DNA of 64,000 bases, taken from the NCBI GenBank assembly GCA_963693365.1, contig CAVNZM010000003.1, forward strand, positions 4,836,001 through 4,900,000, given 5' to 3'. Below the pieces are notes generated by a model. The model was not told the origin of the DNA, searched no databases, and was given only the letters and a program-made list of their open reading frames with translations. Positions 43,701-64,000 of this stretch are shown here, piece after piece. This DNA comes from Amoebidium appalachense (Eukaryota > Ichthyosporea). Positions within the stretch are counted from its first letter, which is position 1, and every line of letters starts with the position of its first letter. A program made the translations under genes and the position numbers.

Positions 43701-44043
43701 GGGAGGGGGGGCGGGGTAATCTGGCCTATATATGGAAGCGTGCGAGATTCGAAGGAGAACGGTGTGTGGGGGGGAGGGGGGGGGGGGAGGGGGGGGGGGG
43801 GGGGAGGGAAACCTGGGAGGGGGCCAGGGGGACGAGGTTCGAAGGACCCAGGATCAAACGGGAGAGGGGGGATGACATCAACACACTATAGTATAGCTAC
43901 TTTCAAAATAAACCGCCGAAATTCGGGAAACTGACACTGCACATCATGTTTACTTTAACCTATTTTATTGAGGCCGCCCTCATGGTGACGGCCAGGTCAC
44001 GATGCGAGTAAAATACAGCCTGTGTGTGTGTGTACTTACGCGC

Positions 44044-44094
<51 letters not shown>

Positions 44095-44235
44095 TGTGTG
44101 TGTGTCTGTGTGTGTGTGTGTGTGTGGGTGGGTGTGTGGGTGTAGTGTACATGTGTGTGTGTGTGTGGGTGTGCGTGTGTATGCGCGTGTGCGTGTGCGC
44201 ACGCGCACACGTTGTGAACGGAGGGGAAGGTGGGT

Positions 44236-44277
<42 letters not shown>

Positions 44278-44530
44278 GGGGGGGAAGGGGGCACAGACTG
44301 CCACTGACAAATAGGGAAAGGTTCTTATAAAAAAAAAATGCTTTGCCGCTCCCTGCGACTCTCTGAGTCAGGGGTCAAAAGTGAAAACAAAGATTTATTC
44401 CACTGGGTTGCAGCGGGGAGTTGTAAGGGATATGCGATATAATACTTTAAAAAGCTTGATTATATGATTCGAAAATGGTGGTGGTGATGGTGATGGTGGT
44501 GGTGATGTTTGGGGGGGGGGGGGGGGGGGG

Positions 44531-44574
<44 letters not shown>

Positions 44575-44710
44575 GGGATTCCTCGTACATATCAAAAGAG
44601 ATTTACTGCATTCGTTCCATACCATGAACCGTCGTTTTAAAAAATGATGTTACATTCATCATACAAGAAAATTGTATCATTCAACGCTTCGGCTGCAAAG
44701 TATCAAGGAC

Positions 44711-44941
44711 ACTAGTAGAGCTAGAGTGGCTACTATCTTAGTTCTTTAATGCACGAGTGTACCAGTTTCTTTAAACAAGTCACCCCTTCTACGTGCGTAT
44801 GAAAAAGCTTGTGTCAACGACATAGTATTACAACTACAATGACTACTGTCTTAAGTGCTTTAATGCATGCCATTGAGTGCACCTGTGCACCTGTTTCCTT
44901 AAACGAATCACCCCTTCTACGTGCGTGTGCAAAAGCTTGTC
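44711..44941. repeat. Two-copy tandem duplication, about 115 bp
   Basis: Both units carry a GGCTACTATCTTAG / GACTACTGTCTTAAG segment, CTTTAATGCA, TTCCTTAAAC-like sequence, TCACCCCTTCTACGTGCGT and AAAAGCTTGT. Not coding. Confidence 0.88.
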
Positions 44942-45451
44942 AGAGTTTAGAAATTATGCTCTACTACTACTATTCTCCAGACCGTTTTTTGTCTTTTTTC
45001 CCATCGGTGTGTTACAACGTTAATTAACCCTTTTCATGCAATGCATACTCCGGCACTTGTTAGCTAAGAGCACCCACACAGTTCTCTATGTGGCAGTGGT
45101 TTTTGTCTGAGTCCTCCATCGGTGATCCCAATGTTTGTTTACGGCCTGTATAAGAGATTACACCCGTTAGCCGGACATTCCCTCTCCCCCCTCCCCCCAA
45201 CCCTTCCTTCTCCCTCCCCCCCCCCCCCCCCCCCCCCCCCCCTCCCCCCCCCCCTTTGGCATGCCTTCCTTCCCCTCCCCCCCCCATCCCCCCCCCCCCC
45301 CCCCCCCCTCCCCCCCCCCCACCCAACCAACCCCACAATCCCCACCCTCATTCTTCAGTGCTCCTCCCCAGCACACACACACACACACACCTAATATTCC
45401 TCCCACATATCCAACACCAGCACCACACATTATCACTCAGGAATCGTACCA

Positions 45452-45499
<48 letters not shown>

Positions 45500-45623
45500 A
45501 CAACCACCACCGCCAGCAAGCCCGCCCACACTCACCCACACCCACCCACACACCTACACACACCCACAACCAGTCAATCCTACATTCCCTTCCGTCGCAA
45601 AACCACTCGAAACAAAAACAACA

Positions 45624-45666
<43 letters not shown>

Positions 45667-45670
45667 ACCA

Positions 45671-54352
<8,682 letters not shown>

Positions 54353-55625
54353 CTTTTGGGTAGATTTGGGATTTTTCTTGTGTTTACTTTGGAATTGATG
54401 GGAAGGAGCCAGCAAAACAGAGGGGCTCACCAGGATCACAACTCTTCACCGTTTAAAGTTTTCTTGGAGCAAACACAGCCCCAATGCACTACCTAGAAAA
54501 TAATAAGCATTCCCATGGGGGAAAAGCATGTGTTTATGTTTACTCTCTTCATCTATTATTCTTCATAACATGAAAAACATGAAGAGTAAACTCCTTGCTA
54601 AAGCGTGTTCAGTCTGATCATGAGGTGCGCGATAATACAGAAACCATGCTTGTCTTACTTTACGTGTTGCTAATTAGAGTATGTCATATTCTTGACGGAT
54701 ATACAGTCAAGGATATATTACAAAACGTCATTTCCCTTACTTATTCAGTATATGGCTTCTAACATGGAAGATGGTCGACTCGGCTATAGCTTAAGTCAGC
54801 TTATCACTTGAAGCCCTACAGTGATTGCGACATCAAGGTGTTTTAATTGGTTTATAACATATCACTTACGTCAGCGTTCTGAGCAGCCGGCCGAGTGATT
54901 GGTTGAAAATGCAACTGGTTCGCAAGGCCTAAATGCCCGGCTCCCCCCCCCCCCCACCACCCAAAAAAAAAAAAAAACACACATACACACACACACGACA
55001 CTCCACCCCATAGGTTTTTTCCTTCTTTCGTTTCTTTTTCCTTCTTTCTTCCAGCCCCCCCCCCCCCCCCCCCCCCCTCCCGCTGGGGGTTGAGGGAGTC
55101 GGAAGTTTGGTGGTGGTGGTAGTTTTAGGGGGAGAAAGGGGGGGGGGGTGATGCTGGCTTGTGTACAGTGTTGACAATTGCTAGGACTTCCTATTTTGAG
55201 ATTATCTACTCTCAGCCACAGGCTGTGAGAGTGATTGTCAACGGCAACAAGTCGGCCGCAAATTTGATATATCTACGAGTGTGAGATATATCAATACTGA
55301 ATTACTTGTGGATATTCTTGTAGCTTGCAGCCTTGAAAATCCTTGAAAATCTGACTTGTAAGTGCGAAATTTCGCCAAGGCAGGAAACCAAAATACCGTG
55401 ATTTCGAATTTTACAACAACCCTATAAATAATTGGACCAATAGCTTCACTTTGCAAGTCAAATTTATATACAGCGACAGATTAATTAATTATCAGGAGAA
55501 AAACCTATGCCACCCTAAGACGAATGAAGAGACAGCTCCCATCTCCCCACACCAACCAATCTATGCATCCATCCCACTTCAAGGCTACACCAAAACCTAA
55601 ACGCGCCACAAATTTACCTTGAAAT
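54353..55625. other. Intergenic region between PhyH and membrane protein genes
   Basis: Upstream of PhyH and downstream of the membrane-protein stop (55626). It contains an imperfect inverted repeat (54538-54591), a C(n)A(n) composite at 54943-54976 and a CT/poly(C) stretch to 55080. It is otherwise unique AT-rich sequence. No TATA or poly(A) signal could be assigned with confidence. Confidence 0.55.
54538..54591. repeat. Imperfect inverted repeat (hairpin)
   Basis: Left arm GTTTACTCTCTTCAT (54538-54552) and right arm ATGAAGAGTAAAC (54579-54591) pair except for a 2-nt bulge, with a 26-nt loop. It lies about 190 bp upstream of the PhyH start. Confidence 0.75.
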
Positions 55626-57075
55626 CTACCGTGCTCCCAACACCGATTTCAGTAATCGTTGTCGATTTACATCCCTAGGAGCGTGCTCCTCATACATAGT
55701 CGCCCGCCAAGCCTCGATCCTACTGGTCAATGGGGTAGAGGGGGTGCGGTGTAGCGTGCATGTGGCAGAACACCCGTGGGAAGCAATGCAAAGCGGTGGC
55801 GATAACCTCGCCCCATCGGTTCCTTCGTCGACCAATAGAAACTCGGATTCACGCTGTAAAGGTAGGGTCGGTATGTTATTCTTTTGGGTCGGTGGTGTAC
55901 TTCCTTGTTTAGCAATAATATGGTTGGGTATTCTGGCCTCCCCCCCTCCCCCCCCCCCCCCCCCAGCCCTTTTCTCTTTCTCTCTCTTCCCCTTCCCTGT
56001 CTGCCGTCCCCCCCCCCCCCCCCCCTCTTGTCACACTAAAATTAATGCATGGCAACCCCCCCCCCCCCCCCCCCCTCCGGGGGGCCGCTGCCCCCCGCCC
56101 CCACCGGCCCTTGCCTATTCGTACACTTTGAGCGCTATGCACACACAAAAACGTGCAGGTCAAAAGGAAACAGGAAACCCAAAAGGAAACAGGAAACCCT
56201 AACGAACGAACGGTGTGGGGAAGGTGACAAAGAGGGAAAACGTGAAGGGGTATGGGGAGTAGCGAGGGTTGGTGTGTGTGTGTGTGTGCAGGGGTGTGTG
56301 TGTGTGCGTGTGATTGTGTGTGCACTTTTTTTTTTTTTTTGGAGGGGGGGGGGGGGGGAGGGGAGAACACGTACGTGATAATAGCCGCTAGCATTCTCCT
56401 TCTGCCTCTGCCATTGGCCAAAATTATCGCGGGTGATTCTTCCCCACTTTTGATTGGCCGACGTACCTCCTATTTCCACTGATGATGGGGTACGCTTGTC
56501 GGTATCTCCGGAACCCTGCATTTGATGGTTTGTGAGCATGACTCTCTATCTCTCTCTCTCCCTCTCCCTCTCTCTCTCTCTCCCCCTCTCTCTCCCCACC
56601 CCCGTTCCTGCCAGATGAAACACACTCTTTCTCTCTCCCCCATTCTCCTCTCTCCACACCACACACACAATTTATCTCTCTCGTGTTCCTCTCCCCCCCT
56701 CCCCCCCCCCCCCCCCCCAAAAAAAAAAAAAAAAAAAAAAAAAACCCCAAGCCCCCAACCCCCACCCCACCCCCTCCTCTCGTTCAGTCCCCTAACAGGC
56801 TACCCCTTCTCTTTTCACAGCAAGCCCACTAACATTTTGTGAATGTTTGATCTGATCTCTTCAAAAAGAAAGAAAAGGTGGCCAAAGCATGAAAGAACAA
56901 AAGAAGTGTTCGACAAGCTGCAAGGCGGAGTTGGATGAGACGGCGCGGGGGGGGGGGGGGGGGGGGGGGGTTGGTGCACAATTTATGCATATTCGGTACA
57001 TGTAAATGGAATTTCTGTTGCAATGCAGAGAGCTGGAGGGTATAGGAGTCGGGGTGCTGGCAGTGGTGTTGCAAA

Positions 57076-57115
<40 letters not shown>

Positions 57116-57225
57116 GGGGGGGGGGGGGACCGGAGGGGGAGGGGGGGGGGGGGGGGGTGGAGGAAGGAAGGGAGGAAGTGAGTGAGGAAGGGGGATTTGT
57201 GCGTGTGTGTGGATGGCCGGGGGGA

Positions 57226-57256
<31 letters not shown>

Positions 57257-58895
57257 TCCTTACGGTTGCCGACAGACCAAGCGACTCTCGTGCCTTCCGC
57301 CTTCTCATCACATACCAAACACACCCAGCAACCAATAGAATCACGAGGATGCATCCAATCACTATAAGGGCTATCCAATGACCGGCAAGTCCACCGGATG
57401 GCACTTGACCAATTGCATCCGCGGTTTGGGACATGGGCGCCATTGATTGGGCAGCGGGTGATTGGCTTACTTCAGTGGTGGAGGAAATTTGGGTAGCTGT
57501 GGGTAAGGGTGTACCCGAATCTGTGTTGATCGGCATGAACTCCACCATGTATGTAGGTTGGGACATATCGATTACGCGCGATTCCGAAATTTCATTTGCT
57601 GGGGTCGTGGATGTTGGGTTGCTTGGGCACGAATTTTCGATGATTTCCGGCATCCCATCACACACCATCGGCAGGTCTTTTGGGGCGGTGCAGATTCGTG
57701 ATGAACGACCAATAGAAACCACGGCTTCCGTCCCGCAGGCGGATGATTGGCCCTCCGGTGGGCACGTCGTGATATTGACCCAATCGGAACACATGCAAGC
57801 GTTCGGAAATTTTGCCGAATCAAGCTCCATGATTGCCGGAGCGCTAAACGTTACTGGGCTGCTGTTATTGGTTGAAGTGAGGGACAAACGGACAGAGCTG
57901 ATTGGCTGAGCCGGCTCGTGCCTGACTTCAATTGGCTCCCACTGGTCTGCAGCTTTGGGGACCACCGGAAAGGAAAGGATCTCGGTGCTGCGCCGGCGAT
58001 TCGCGTACGTGATTTGAAGAGTAACGGAGGCCTTCAATTGGCCGCTGTGGGATTAATACTTCACGTTAAAGCGGTATCCAGCAGTGGCAGGCCTGCTATA
58101 TGCTCCTTCTCCTGATGTATCACGCCACAAAGGGTGTTACACTATGATAACTTAACCCCCCCCCCCCTCCTCCCCCTGGCCAGATACCAAAAGGGGGGGG
58201 GGGGGGGGGGGGAAGGACGGGGGAGGGGGGGAGGAGGGAGCGGGGAGGGGAAGGGGAGGGAGGCAGGCAGGGGGAGGGGAGGGGGAAGGTGGGGGGGGGG
58301 GGGTTGGTCACCTCTGCATATCCCCGAGAGCCTGTGCATCCATCTTGGCATGAGTTTTCACCAAAAGGGCCCTTGGTTCTGATTGGTCTAATGTGATGGC
58401 ACGTGCTGCACCACCTGTGTCTGTGTGTGTGTGTGTGGGTGGGGGGGGGGGGGGGGGGGTTGCATGCGTGTTTGTGTGTGTTCGGGGGGGGGGGGGGGGG
58501 GGGGGGGAGGGGGGGGGGTTGTGTGTGTGCATGTGTGTGGGTGTATTGAGTGCATGCAGAAAGAAGAGGGAATTAGTCAAAGATCGGGACGCATACAAGA
58601 ATAACATAAAACTGTGGGCGCCCGGGGAGGAGGGGGGTTTTGAATGCGTCAAAAAGTACGAAGTACACAAGAACAAACGGATAACACGATGCAGAATGCA
58701 AGCCATACATAAAGAGTATGCATAATAAGCAGAGCCCATCCTCAGGGGGGGCCCACGTCATCCACAGTACCCGAGTTTCGACCTATTCCCCTCGTTAACG
58801 AAGGGGGGAGCAGACACATACCAACACAAGTATTACACATATGTACACCCACCATTACACCCCTCACAAGAATACTCCTAAACAGAACAATACGC

Positions 58896-58927
<32 letters not shown>

Positions 58928-59797
58928 GAAACAGCAAATTGAATTGCTTGAACACATGTCGTGTCCTGCTTACCTGTGCCTGCTGTGATGTCGATTGAAT
59001 TGGCACCCCCCACACCCTTTCCAGGTGCCGGAATAAACCCCCTCCCCTCCGAAATCCAAACCGAAGAATCCCCAAAACTTGACGAATTTTCAAACTGCCG
59101 GAAAGTGTGCGTGCCGGAGGTTTCCGCGGAAGTCGTTGGTGATAACGCTGAGACGGTATTGGTGGATGCTGGTGTCAAAACTACCTGATAGGTGATTTGA
59201 TTGGCCGCCGTTGTAATGGAAGCAGCCGATTGGCTCAAACCCGACGTAGGTTGAGTTACTGACGTTTGGGTGGTGGTGGTTGCAGGAGTAGCAGACGGTG
59301 ATTGATTGGACGATGAAGCGGGTGGGCTGCTCCAATTCGCCAGTGTCGGAGTGGGTGTAGAGGTGGGTAGATTAGCAGTGGAAGAGCTCACAGACGAAGA
59401 TGGCGGGGAAAAATTCACAAAATCTGCTGGAGGAGAATTTGTGGGGGCTTTTTGCTCTATGGTGATACTGTCGACATACGCAAAACCCGGGGAGCCAAAT
59501 GTCACGCACGTGACCATGAGACGTTTGATTGGTTCCGGGGGGACCAATCGAATCGTTTCATTTGCCCACGTGTCTACACTCGTGACGTTGATTGGGTACT
59601 CGTAGTGGGCTGGGGTGTTGTTTGCGTAAATTACATCCACATGTACAGAGAAAGCCTTTATTGCGCGAATGGGAAAAGAGTTCCCATCCATTCTTCCCCA
59701 TATGGATATGTTGATCGGAGATGGGGATTTTTGATCGAGATCGACCGTTTGGCTGGCTGCTGCGTACCGGTGGCTGCCTGCGCGCGCGCGCGCGCGC

Positions 59798-59862
<65 letters not shown>

Positions 59863-59990
59863 TGTGTGTTGTGTGTGTATGCGTGTGTGCACGTGTGTCT
59901 TTGTGTACGAAGGGAAAGGTGGCGGATTAGAATAACAATGCAGGGAACACAGTGTGAGGGAAGCGCGGGAAGTCAGAAAGGGCGAAAACT

Positions 59991-60023
<33 letters not shown>

Positions 60024-60331
60024 GAACCAGATGTGTGTGTGTGAATATGTGTAAAGAGTCTTGGGGGGTGGGTGGGTGTGTGTGTGTGTGTGTTGGTGGT
60101 GGTGGTGGTGGGACGGGGGGGGGGGGGGGGGGGGGGGTTAAGAAATGTGAGATTGTTAAATCTACAGAATCAGGAGAGGGAACTCCAAAGTATTTTTCTT
60201 TGCGGTGTCATGGAACTTGCATAGCATTTAAGTAGAAATATGAACCTAAGGCCCCAAGCGGTACATGTGTGTGTGTGTGTGTGTGTGTGTTGCATGTGCA
60301 TGTATGTGCGTGTGCGTGTGTGCATGTGCAC

Positions 60332-60419
<88 letters not shown>

Positions 60420-60973
60420 ATGCATGTGCATGTATATATATGTGAATGTCGGTGTGCCTGCATGTGTGTCCATGTACGTGTGTGTGTGCATGCACACGTA
60501 ATAAGCACACCCTTATACCCCATACCTGCAGCATTCAGCAGCAACGACTTCCCACCGGTGTGGTAAATATTTCCAACAACCATAAAACCATCTCCCAGGG
60601 GGTGCCATGCACCTCCATTATCCTCGAAACTCCCGTCTCGCAGAATTGAGCCCGATGGCGAATTTACGTTTCCCACCGGTTTTGTGTCATTGCACAAGTT
60701 TGTGTTGCAAACTTGAATATCGGTGGTTGTGGTTGTATTTTCAGGCATTTTGCACCCCTTCCCAGTTGTTTCGTCGATGCAAATGAAGAAACGACGTGAA
60801 AAACCCCCACCACACGGTGAGGTGCAACCGGAAAATCCGGTCCAGTAACACCTGCAAGTGTCTGACTTGTTGTCTTTTAAAATTTTATCCATCGGTTGTG
60901 ATTGGCTGTCAGGAACATGACTGGGTGTCGGGATAGGTGATTTCTTTGACAGGAGGGCCACTTTGTCGAACCA

Positions 60974-61027
<54 letters not shown>

Positions 61028-61144
61028 CGCGCGCGTGCGGGATGGTAGGTTCGTGCATGGTGAGAGTTGGTGTCAGTGACGTGCATTTCCTTGTGTTGGT
61101 GTTTGCGTCAGTGTTTGCACCGGTGTTCCTGTGAGTACGTGTGT

Positions 61145-61175
<31 letters not shown>

Positions 61176-61286
61176 GGGGGGGGGGGGAGGGAGGGGGTGC
61201 ATGGGTGGACGACCCTGTGTGTATGTGTGTATGTGTGTGTATGTGTGTGTGTGTGTGTGTGTATGTGTGTGTCACAGAGAGAGGGG

Positions 61287-61317
<31 letters not shown>

Positions 61318-61326
61318 GGAGAGAGG

Positions 61327-61386
<60 letters not shown>

Positions 61387-61555
61387 ACAAGTATGCGTGT
61401 GGTGTGCCGGTGTGTGTGTGTGTGCATGTGTGCAAGTAGAATGCTGGTGTATGTGTGTGCGCATGTTCGCGAAGATGTGTGTGTTTGTGCCCGCGCGGCG
61501 CATGCACACTGTGTTTTCCTTGGTCTTTCTTCCTTTCCTTTCCATTCTTCTCTTC

Positions 61556-61597
<42 letters not shown>

Positions 61598-62547
61598 TTT
61601 CCCTGCTAGCGGTGGTGGGGGTGGGGGGGTGGGGGGAGGGGGGTGGGCCCATACCCGGCCAGGGCCGCCAGTCAGCCGAAAAGTCACGCGCACGGTTTTG
61701 ATTGGTTTGTTGGGGCTAAATACCCCATCCACTCCCACCCATTGCCAGGCCACCAATAAATCCACGGTAAATCGCGCACGTGACATCCTTCCATCATTTT
61801 CCGTCACCAACAGCTCCATTACCACGAGGGGTCTCGGTGTATTCGGCGAAGGAGAACTTGGTACGAGTTCGTCCGAAAATTGAAGGTATGTGTTGAGCAC
61901 TATCTGGCTGGCATTTGGTTGGTCCAAAGTCACGTCCTGCCATAGCTCAACGGGTGTTTCACCTGATATGAAAAGCGCGGTCAAGAGGTGTAAAACATCA
62001 CAACAAAGAACGTGTGGAGTGTAGAGTGGACACGCATACACGAACATGATGCATGAGCAGGCCTCAACTCTATGTGATCCGAAGAATGCGAGCAAGAAGA
62101 AAACTGTGCGTGTGTGTGGGTGTGGGTGTGGGTGTGGGTAAGGGGCGGGTGGGGGTTGGAAAGGGGAGAGTGTGTGCGTGTGCCTAGGTTTACTTGTTTT
62201 ATATTTAGTTTAGTTTTGTTTTTATTTCTTTTATTATTATTGTTATTATGTAGTATTTTTTTTTTTTTGGGGGGGGGGGGGGGGGGGGATGGGGGGGGGG
62301 GGTTCTTACCACCGATGAAAACAGCTGATGTTCTCCCTACGTACACCTCTGATGTCGACAACTCCACCTTTCCCTCCTCCCACCCGTTCCATTTCCTTCG
62401 CCCGAGCTCAAACCCCCCGTTTGGCACGGTTACTTTATTGTAATCGGAGAGGGGTAACATCTCGGCATTTGCAGATGTGATGAAAACATGGGGTGATAAT
62501 GTGAGGAGTAGGAAGGATGAGTGTAGGACGATGCTCAGAAGGTGCAT
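55626..62547 (-). CDS. Single-pass membrane protein with repeated ectodomains, 8 exons
   Basis: 1017 aa. Exons: 62547-62310, 61962-61655, 60976-60526, 59777-58974, 58414-58312, 58044-57264, 56515-56375, 55853-55626 (TAG). Signal peptide at about 1-28. Three related beta-sandwich-like domains (about 30-192, 295-440, 510-715; shared WFDKVAL/YVDSITI ends and DVIYANN/LQITYAN strands) resemble carbohydrate-binding modules. TSP1-like Cys-rich segments follow the first domain (223-276: [23 protein letters not shown], eight Cys) and the third domain. Ser/Thr/Pro-rich stalks lead to a transmembrane helix at about 858-881, an RRRKAR stop-transfer and a tail of about 136 aa. A cell-surface receptor or adhesin is inferred, and no family name could be assigned. 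The acceptor at 58044 (ATTAATCCCACAG) was chosen because it removes an in-frame TAA. The exon 7 donor at 56375 was chosen because it keeps the tail open. Confidence 0.85.
58633..58802 (-). mobile_element. Dispersed short element family A, reverse copy nearly identical to 482-652
   Basis: From TTCGTTAACGAGGGG to GCATTCAAAACCCCCC in reverse orientation, only one or two differences from the copy at 482-652. In intron 4 of the membrane-protein gene, sense orientation. The coding-sense tail beyond is CCTCC with separate CA and poly(C) further on. The near identity implies recent activity or gene conversion. Confidence 0.7.
59778..59855. repeat. (GC)n-(GT)n compound array forming a splice acceptor
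   Basis: Alternating CG/GC from 59778 to about 59811, then GT. In coding sense the acceptor of exon 4 reads CGCGCGCGCAG|GC, lacking any pyrimidine tract next to the AG. Alternating purine-pyrimidine DNA of this kind is Z-DNA-prone. Confidence 0.9.
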
Positions 62548-64000
62548 TTTCAAGTAGAGCTAAACGAATGTAGGTACGCTGCGATGATGGAAGTGCGCAT
62601 GTGTGTGCAATTTAGCACACACGGTCACCACGTTTGTGTATGCCGCTATGCTATGGATGAAGTAGCTTTACGTGAGTGCATCTATTGCACGGTGGCGCGC
62701 TGTGGAATACTTTCGTTGTTTGTTTAGTTATGCTACTAATAATTATACATTGATAGCACTTATATCCTTTACCTGCCTGGAGATGCACAAATCTAACAGC
62801 ACAGTCTATGGGTTGACAAAACAGACGAGTTTCCTTCATGGGCTGGGAGAAAGGATCTTGTTGAAGCAATAGATCTTGTCATACCATGTGATTTGCTATA
62901 AAGAGGTATTATTGCCTCTTATGCATCCTTGTATGTTACTCAAATGTAATAATAAGTTAGTGACGCAATATAGAGAGTGCAGGATGTCTAACTGGGAGAG
63001 AAAGGCGCCTTTCTGCACGCGCGTCCTGTGTGCCTCAATTTCAAAGGCAGATCTTATTGCTACGTGTGCTTATATAAATGGCAAGGCAAGTAGTTGTGTG
63101 CTCAGTGTATAGGGAGGTGTATTGTAAACTTTTACTCCTCTACTATTGGCAATGAAGTATCCCCTTTTCCCTTTCCTAAAAACGAAAAAAGATTTGCAAT
63201 TGACAGCCGCCCACACACACCTCTGATTCAATCCTCTGAAACCTGTGGCGTCATGTGATGATGGCCTTGGCTGAACCGTTCCCCCTTGATCGTCACCAAA
63301 TGCGGGGTCCAAATGTCATGAATATCCTAGGCATGTTGTACATCTATGATCTATCCTTCCCATTAATAAACGAATTATTCCATACGTCTTTGAATCACTA
63401 ACAGAACAAATTCTTTAAGTATCAATAGAGAAATGTACGCGCCAGATGTATCAAAAAAAAGTAACCGTTTATGCTTGAACAGGGCTGGAAATTACATTTT
63501 AGAATTACTGTATTTTGACACCTGGCGGATCGCCCCCGCTAATTGGCCTCGAGAGTTTTACTTGCTTTCTTATAGTGTAGCCCCAAATCTTTACTGTATT
63601 TTTTGAGAATTAACGGTATATTAAGTGTTAGAAACACTGTAATTTCCAGGCCTGTGCTTGAAGAACATTGGAGAATTAATAAAGAAATTGAAAAGGCTTT
63701 TTCCCCCCGGCGCTCCGCCCGCGGGATGCTCACTGGTGAAGAGTCGAAATGTGCGTATCTTAAATTTGATTAGTTAACTAATGAGAACGTTTTTGATTGG
63801 CTATAACGATTATTTAGGATAATGATTCTTGGATTTACGGCCAAATTACGGGCTAGGAATGCACTTCTGCTCTCTCTGCACCGGATCCCCGAACACAGTG
63901 CCCAAAGAATCATTCAGTTTGAGCATGTACGATAAATACGCTGCCTTCGGCGTTTTACCCACTCTTTTTCCTTATCATTTCGATCTCTTTTTGTGTCTGT
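62548..64000. other. Upstream region of membrane protein gene (window right edge)
   Basis: AT-rich unique sequence without recognisable genes. It contains a 175-bp MITE (63480-63654) and scattered ATTGG/CCAAT motifs (for example near 63540 and 63796). ORFs at 62672-63312 have no family signature. Confidence 0.55.
63480..63654. mobile_element. hAT-type MITE
   Basis: A 175-bp element with terminal inverted repeats CAGGGCTGGAAATTACA (left) and CAGGCCTGGAAATTACA (right, reverse complement), 16 of 17 matching. It is flanked by a perfect 8-bp target duplication TGCTTGAA (63472-63479 and 63655-63662). CAGG-type ends with 8-bp duplications are diagnostic of the hAT superfamily. No coding capacity, so it is non-autonomous. 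Confidence 0.92.

Larger units (their letters stand above)
42502..45670. other. Intergenic region between second uridine phosphorylase and PhyH gene
   Basis: Starts with the upstream region of the reverse-strand uridine phosphorylase (TATA-like box, CCAAT at 42752 and 42776). Contains poly(G) tracts at 43664-43699 and 44238-44276, GT arrays at 44043-44130, GGT repeats near 44475 with poly(G) to 44573, a two-copy tandem repeat (44711-44941), and C/CA/A tracts at 45180-45664 that may overlap the PhyH 3' UTR. Short ORFs at 42887-43117 and 43248-43566 have no family signature. Confidence 0.55.

Noticed and set aside
58045-58130. In-frame continuation [20 protein letters not shown] before exon 6 of the membrane protein, which would imply a premature TAA, readthrough or pseudogene.
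   Set aside because: A good acceptor (ATTAATCCCACAG) immediately after the TAA joins the preceding exon in the right phase. It gives a domain loop of the expected short length, so this stretch is intron.

Overview
The window is nuclear DNA from an intron-rich eukaryote. It has spliceosomal introns (GT-AG and a few GC-AG), an intron-containing tRNA-Tyr, and proteins that read most like animal and other opisthokont homologues. I cannot name the species. An intron-rich unicellular relative of animals would fit, but that is a guess. Almost all introns are filled with long poly(C)/poly(G), (CA)n/(GT)n and poly(A)/poly(T) tracts, while the exons are clean. Tract lengths may be assembly-uncertain.

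Layout: (1) 852-22179, + strand: a complete VPS16 gene, 24 exons, 825 aa, the core subunit of the HOPS/CORVET endolysosomal tethering complexes. (2) 23219-23302, +: tRNA-Tyr(GTA) with an 11-nt intron. (3) 24208-31138, +: uridine phosphorylase, 9 exons, 312 aa. (4) 33915-35072, +: an intronless secreted protein with two CHRD domains, with a TATA box and an AATAAA signal. (5) 42501-38662, -: a second uridine phosphorylase, 6 exons, 314 aa, convergent with the first and with fewer introns. (6) 54352-45671, -: a phytanoyl-CoA dioxygenase (PhyH) family oxygenase, 9 exons, 318 aa. (7) 62547-55626, -: a 1017-aa single-pass membrane protein with repeated beta-sandwich-like and cysteine-rich ectodomains, 8 exons. 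Near the right end lies a 175-bp hAT-type MITE with a perfect 8-bp target duplication.

All exon chains were built by keeping the reading frame across splice sites. Every phase closes, and total lengths match the families (VPS16 about 840 aa; uridine phosphorylase about 310 aa; PhyH about 290-320 aa).

The most unusual signals are genomic rather than protein-based. First, there are 'exon-edge echoes': at six splice junctions in four genes, the exon end plus its splice site is tandemly copied into the adjoining intron, leaving arrays of decoy donors or acceptors. Second, there is a dispersed short element (tRNA-SINE-like, ending in poly(C) and often (CA)n), in at least 13 copies. Every intronic copy I found is in the sense orientation of its host gene, and this element may be the source of much of the C/CA tract material. 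Third, C(n)A(n) composite tracts show strict polarity, splice sites are built from CA/GT microsatellites, and CCAAT/ATTGG pentamers are very dense in the coding exons of the membrane protein.
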